A stretch of DNA of 64,000 bases from Patiria pectinifera. Lineage: Eukaryota; Echinodermata; Asteroidea; Valvatida; Asterinidae. Positions within the stretch are counted from its first letter, which is position 1. Every line of letters starts with the position of its first letter. The notes under the pieces are model-generated. The model made no database searches, was not told the DNA's origin, and saw only the letters and a list, made by a program, of their open reading frames with translations. The DNA lies in NCBI GenBank assembly GCA_029964075.1, contig CM057149.1, forward strand, positions 33,066,900 to 33,130,899. The letters are read 5' to 3'. The position numbers and the translations under genes were made by a program. Of the stretch, positions 61,520-64,000 are shown in pieces.

Positions 61520-64000
61520 CACGTAGAGTGGCAACAATCTAATGTCGATAGGGTGCGCAGTGCAGTACTGTTTACATTGATCAAAAAAACACATGTTGAA
61601 TAGAAAGGTTTCTTCGTGGGCGAACGATCATTTGTTCAGCTGCCGTAGCTGAGTTTTTACCAAGACCTGGTTCAAGTATTTTTGGGTTTCGTTTCCGGGT
61701 GTTGAAACTCAAGGTCTTTTTAACAGTTTCCTGAACAGTTGGTGAACTCGCTCAGTTAACGGTACACCCAGTGTAAGATGTTACTGTGGTGAACAAAATA
61801 TTTTGAAACAAACTACTGACTGGTTTTCTCTTGTTTTAGAGGCTGACAAGAACTCTATAGTTGTGACGAAAACAAATTAATCCAATTTCCAGTGAATGTT
61901 CCCTTTTAATTTTGACTATTATTTCAAAAGAATTGTCGGATAATTGAGGTCTGATAATGTTTACTGATTATTTTTCAATTAAATCTGAATACACTTCCTT
62001 CATAAAGAGTGTACTCCTGCTCATTCACACCTTTAAATGTCCATACAAAGTGAACATTGAACTTATGGAACCATAGAAATTCACTTTTTCAAGGCTTCGT
62101 CATGACACGCAATGCCACCTCTGTTTTTACTATGCTTTCAGTTATGCTCCGGTTCTGTTGTTTTTATAATGCCAGCATTACAAAATAGCAAAACAAGTTT
62201 TCTGGCAATATACCCAGCATGTCTGGATAAAACACGATGCCAAGGAGTTGTCTACTCGGCTAACAAGAGGTTGGCAGAAATAGTTTTGTGTGAGCTGGGA
62301 TCCATGGGAGATCAGTGAGGTTTTTCTCACTGAATGGATCACCCAGGATAAATAAAAAATAAATAAATAATTATTGGAGGCAACCAAACGAGGAGTGTCC
62401 ATGATGAACGGCTGAGCGTGCCGCCAGACCTAAAATTTCCAACTCCACAGGCCACAGAAATTGACGTCTATCGGAAAGTAAAATTTAGCAAAAGCACGAA
62501 TAATGTAAAGGTTTATAGATCGCGGTTGTCGCTCGAAGCATATAAAATTGCCAAAGTAACTGTGTATCGTCATTTTGCATAGCGAACCCCGCTACGAATT
62601 TCCACAAGTCGTTTCCGGGAGCGAACTGACGCTTTTAACAATACATGTATTCAACTGCAGGGCAAATATAAATCTGCATTGGTTTCGATGAAGTAAACAC
62701 TGACTGTATTATAGAAGCACTACAAAGACGGTGTCAAGTTTAACAAAGGTTTGGTTGAACTACTTCCCTGAGAGGTTCTCTGGTCAAATTGGCAAGGATA
62801 GATTGTTTCGTTTCACATGTCATTTTCATGGATTTTACACAAATTTGTGTACTGAGAAATATCCGTCTCACACTTATTCAAACGTGTAGTTAGGTCTAGT
62901 TAGGTCTGAATGCAAAATAATCCAGCTTGCATTTAGCAGACGGTGCGACACGGTGTATGGCGTTATTATTGTGCGCATGACTAGCAGAGAGCGCAGGCTG
63001 AAAGGCATCCTCCTTTTTCAGATATAGCTTTGTATTTTGTTCAACTGTTTTTAAAATATTGTGTTCTAGAATTGTTAAGAAATCGGAATACGTCACTTAA
63101 TCAAAAGCACAAAAAAACGAGTATCCACAAACTCGCCATTTTGTGTAACTATAGCGTAATTAACAAACGGCGAATGAATTTGTCTTGATTTTTAGTAGAT
63201 CACCTTGAAGACAATCATAAATATGTTAGAATATCTAACAATCCTAAATTGCGTATCGGGTCGGTTCTGGACAGATTCGTCAGTTCGTCAAATTCTGACG
63301 ATTTATCTGAAGATTTGTTCGATAATGAATCGCGACATTCGAACGAACATGGCATAAGCGACAGAGGAGAGGACGAGAAACATTGCATCCTCATCAAATC
63401 AATTTTTTTTAAACCGATGAACAAATCGAGACGTCAACGTGCATACACACGAATATATTTGTCATCTTCCGTTTTCAAATATATCCAAGGGGATTCTGAG
63501 GCGTCTCTTCTGAGTGCCCCGCCCACTTTGTTTAAAACTCCAATACACCGCTGCTAGAAGGAACGCTTTCCTTACCAGCAGTCTCAACACAGATGAGAAG
63601 GAAGACGACCATGAGGTACATCTTGCAAACCTTCAACTACCTTAGCTACAGTTCCCCTGCATCATTTGAAGTATCATACAAGCGACACTTCTAATGTAAT
63701 ACTTGAAGTACATCGGGCAGCATTCGCCTATAATCCTGAGTCAACCGGAGATGTTTACAGGCCAATCCGGTTCGTTAGTGTGACGTCACCTCCAGCACTT
63801 TCTGCACGATTGGAACCGGAAGTTAACGCAGCTCCAATGGTTGTAGCCAGTGGGCGCTAGTAATCAATGGTGGGCGCGCGTAAATGACGTTTTTACTAAC
63901 GAAACAGATATCCTCTGGAAGGTTTTTATCTTCTTGGTTGTTGCATTGTTTAGAATCTCATTAAATAAAAGTCAATAATAGTGTATAGTTTGCTATACAT
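61520..64000. other. Non-coding flank upstream of copy B
   Basis: Homologous to copy A flank up to about 62920, then about 1 kb of sequence not present at the equivalent A position before homology returns at AAAAGTCAATAATAGTGT (63970). An open stretch at 63249-63557 (plus strand, acidic SSNSDDLSEDLFDNES) is not supported as a gene. Confidence 0.45.

Noticed and set aside
63249..63557. Possible gene with acidic SSNSDDLSEDLFDNES stretch
   Set aside because: No family recognised, no splice context, and it lies in a B-specific inserted block.

Overview
The window reads as AT-rich nuclear DNA of an invertebrate animal: short protein-coding exons separated by introns of roughly 0.1-2 kb, GT-AG splice sites, and many small DNA transposons, LINE tails, tRNA-derived SINEs and one DIRS element. 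The repeat spectrum and gene type fit a marine invertebrate deuterostome (echinoderm or hemichordate); this assignment is an inference.

The main content is one gene present twice in head-to-tail tandem on the minus strand. Copy A runs from its start codon at 22782 to beyond the left edge of the window, so only the 5' end of its last coding exon (1-146) is visible. Copy B is complete, from the start codon at 59621 to the stop at 35529. Splicing B by hand gives 28 coding exons that keep frame throughout and encode about 1,861 residues. The order is signal peptide, Sema, PSI, IPT, PSI, IPT, PSI and four IPT domains, which is a full plexin ectodomain. Where a plexin would have its single membrane span and cytoplasmic RasGAP, the protein instead has a GAIN domain with an intact GPS cleavage motif, a class B2 (adhesion GPCR) seven-helix domain and a short Ser/Thr-rich tail. 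By architecture it is a semaphorin/plexin-type recognition module joined to an autoproteolytic GPCR.

The two copies are nearly identical in exons 3' of the Sema region and in many introns, including several shared transposon insertions. They differ sharply in the Sema coding exon, above all in one block of about 45 residues. Copy A also has a frameshift in that exon (near 22165), so it may be a pseudogene, or the shift may be an assembly error.

Layout: 1-24090 gene A with putative 5'UTR and promoter; 24090-27700 non-coding flank; 27735-34275 a large inverted repeat interrupted by a DIRS retrotransposon (27943-32226), a hAT-type MITE of CGAGTAC repeats (32745-33229) and a further inverted repeat (33300-33840); 34275-35528 non-coding; 35529-61520 gene B; 61520-64000 flank homologous to 24.1-26.0 kb plus B-specific sequence.
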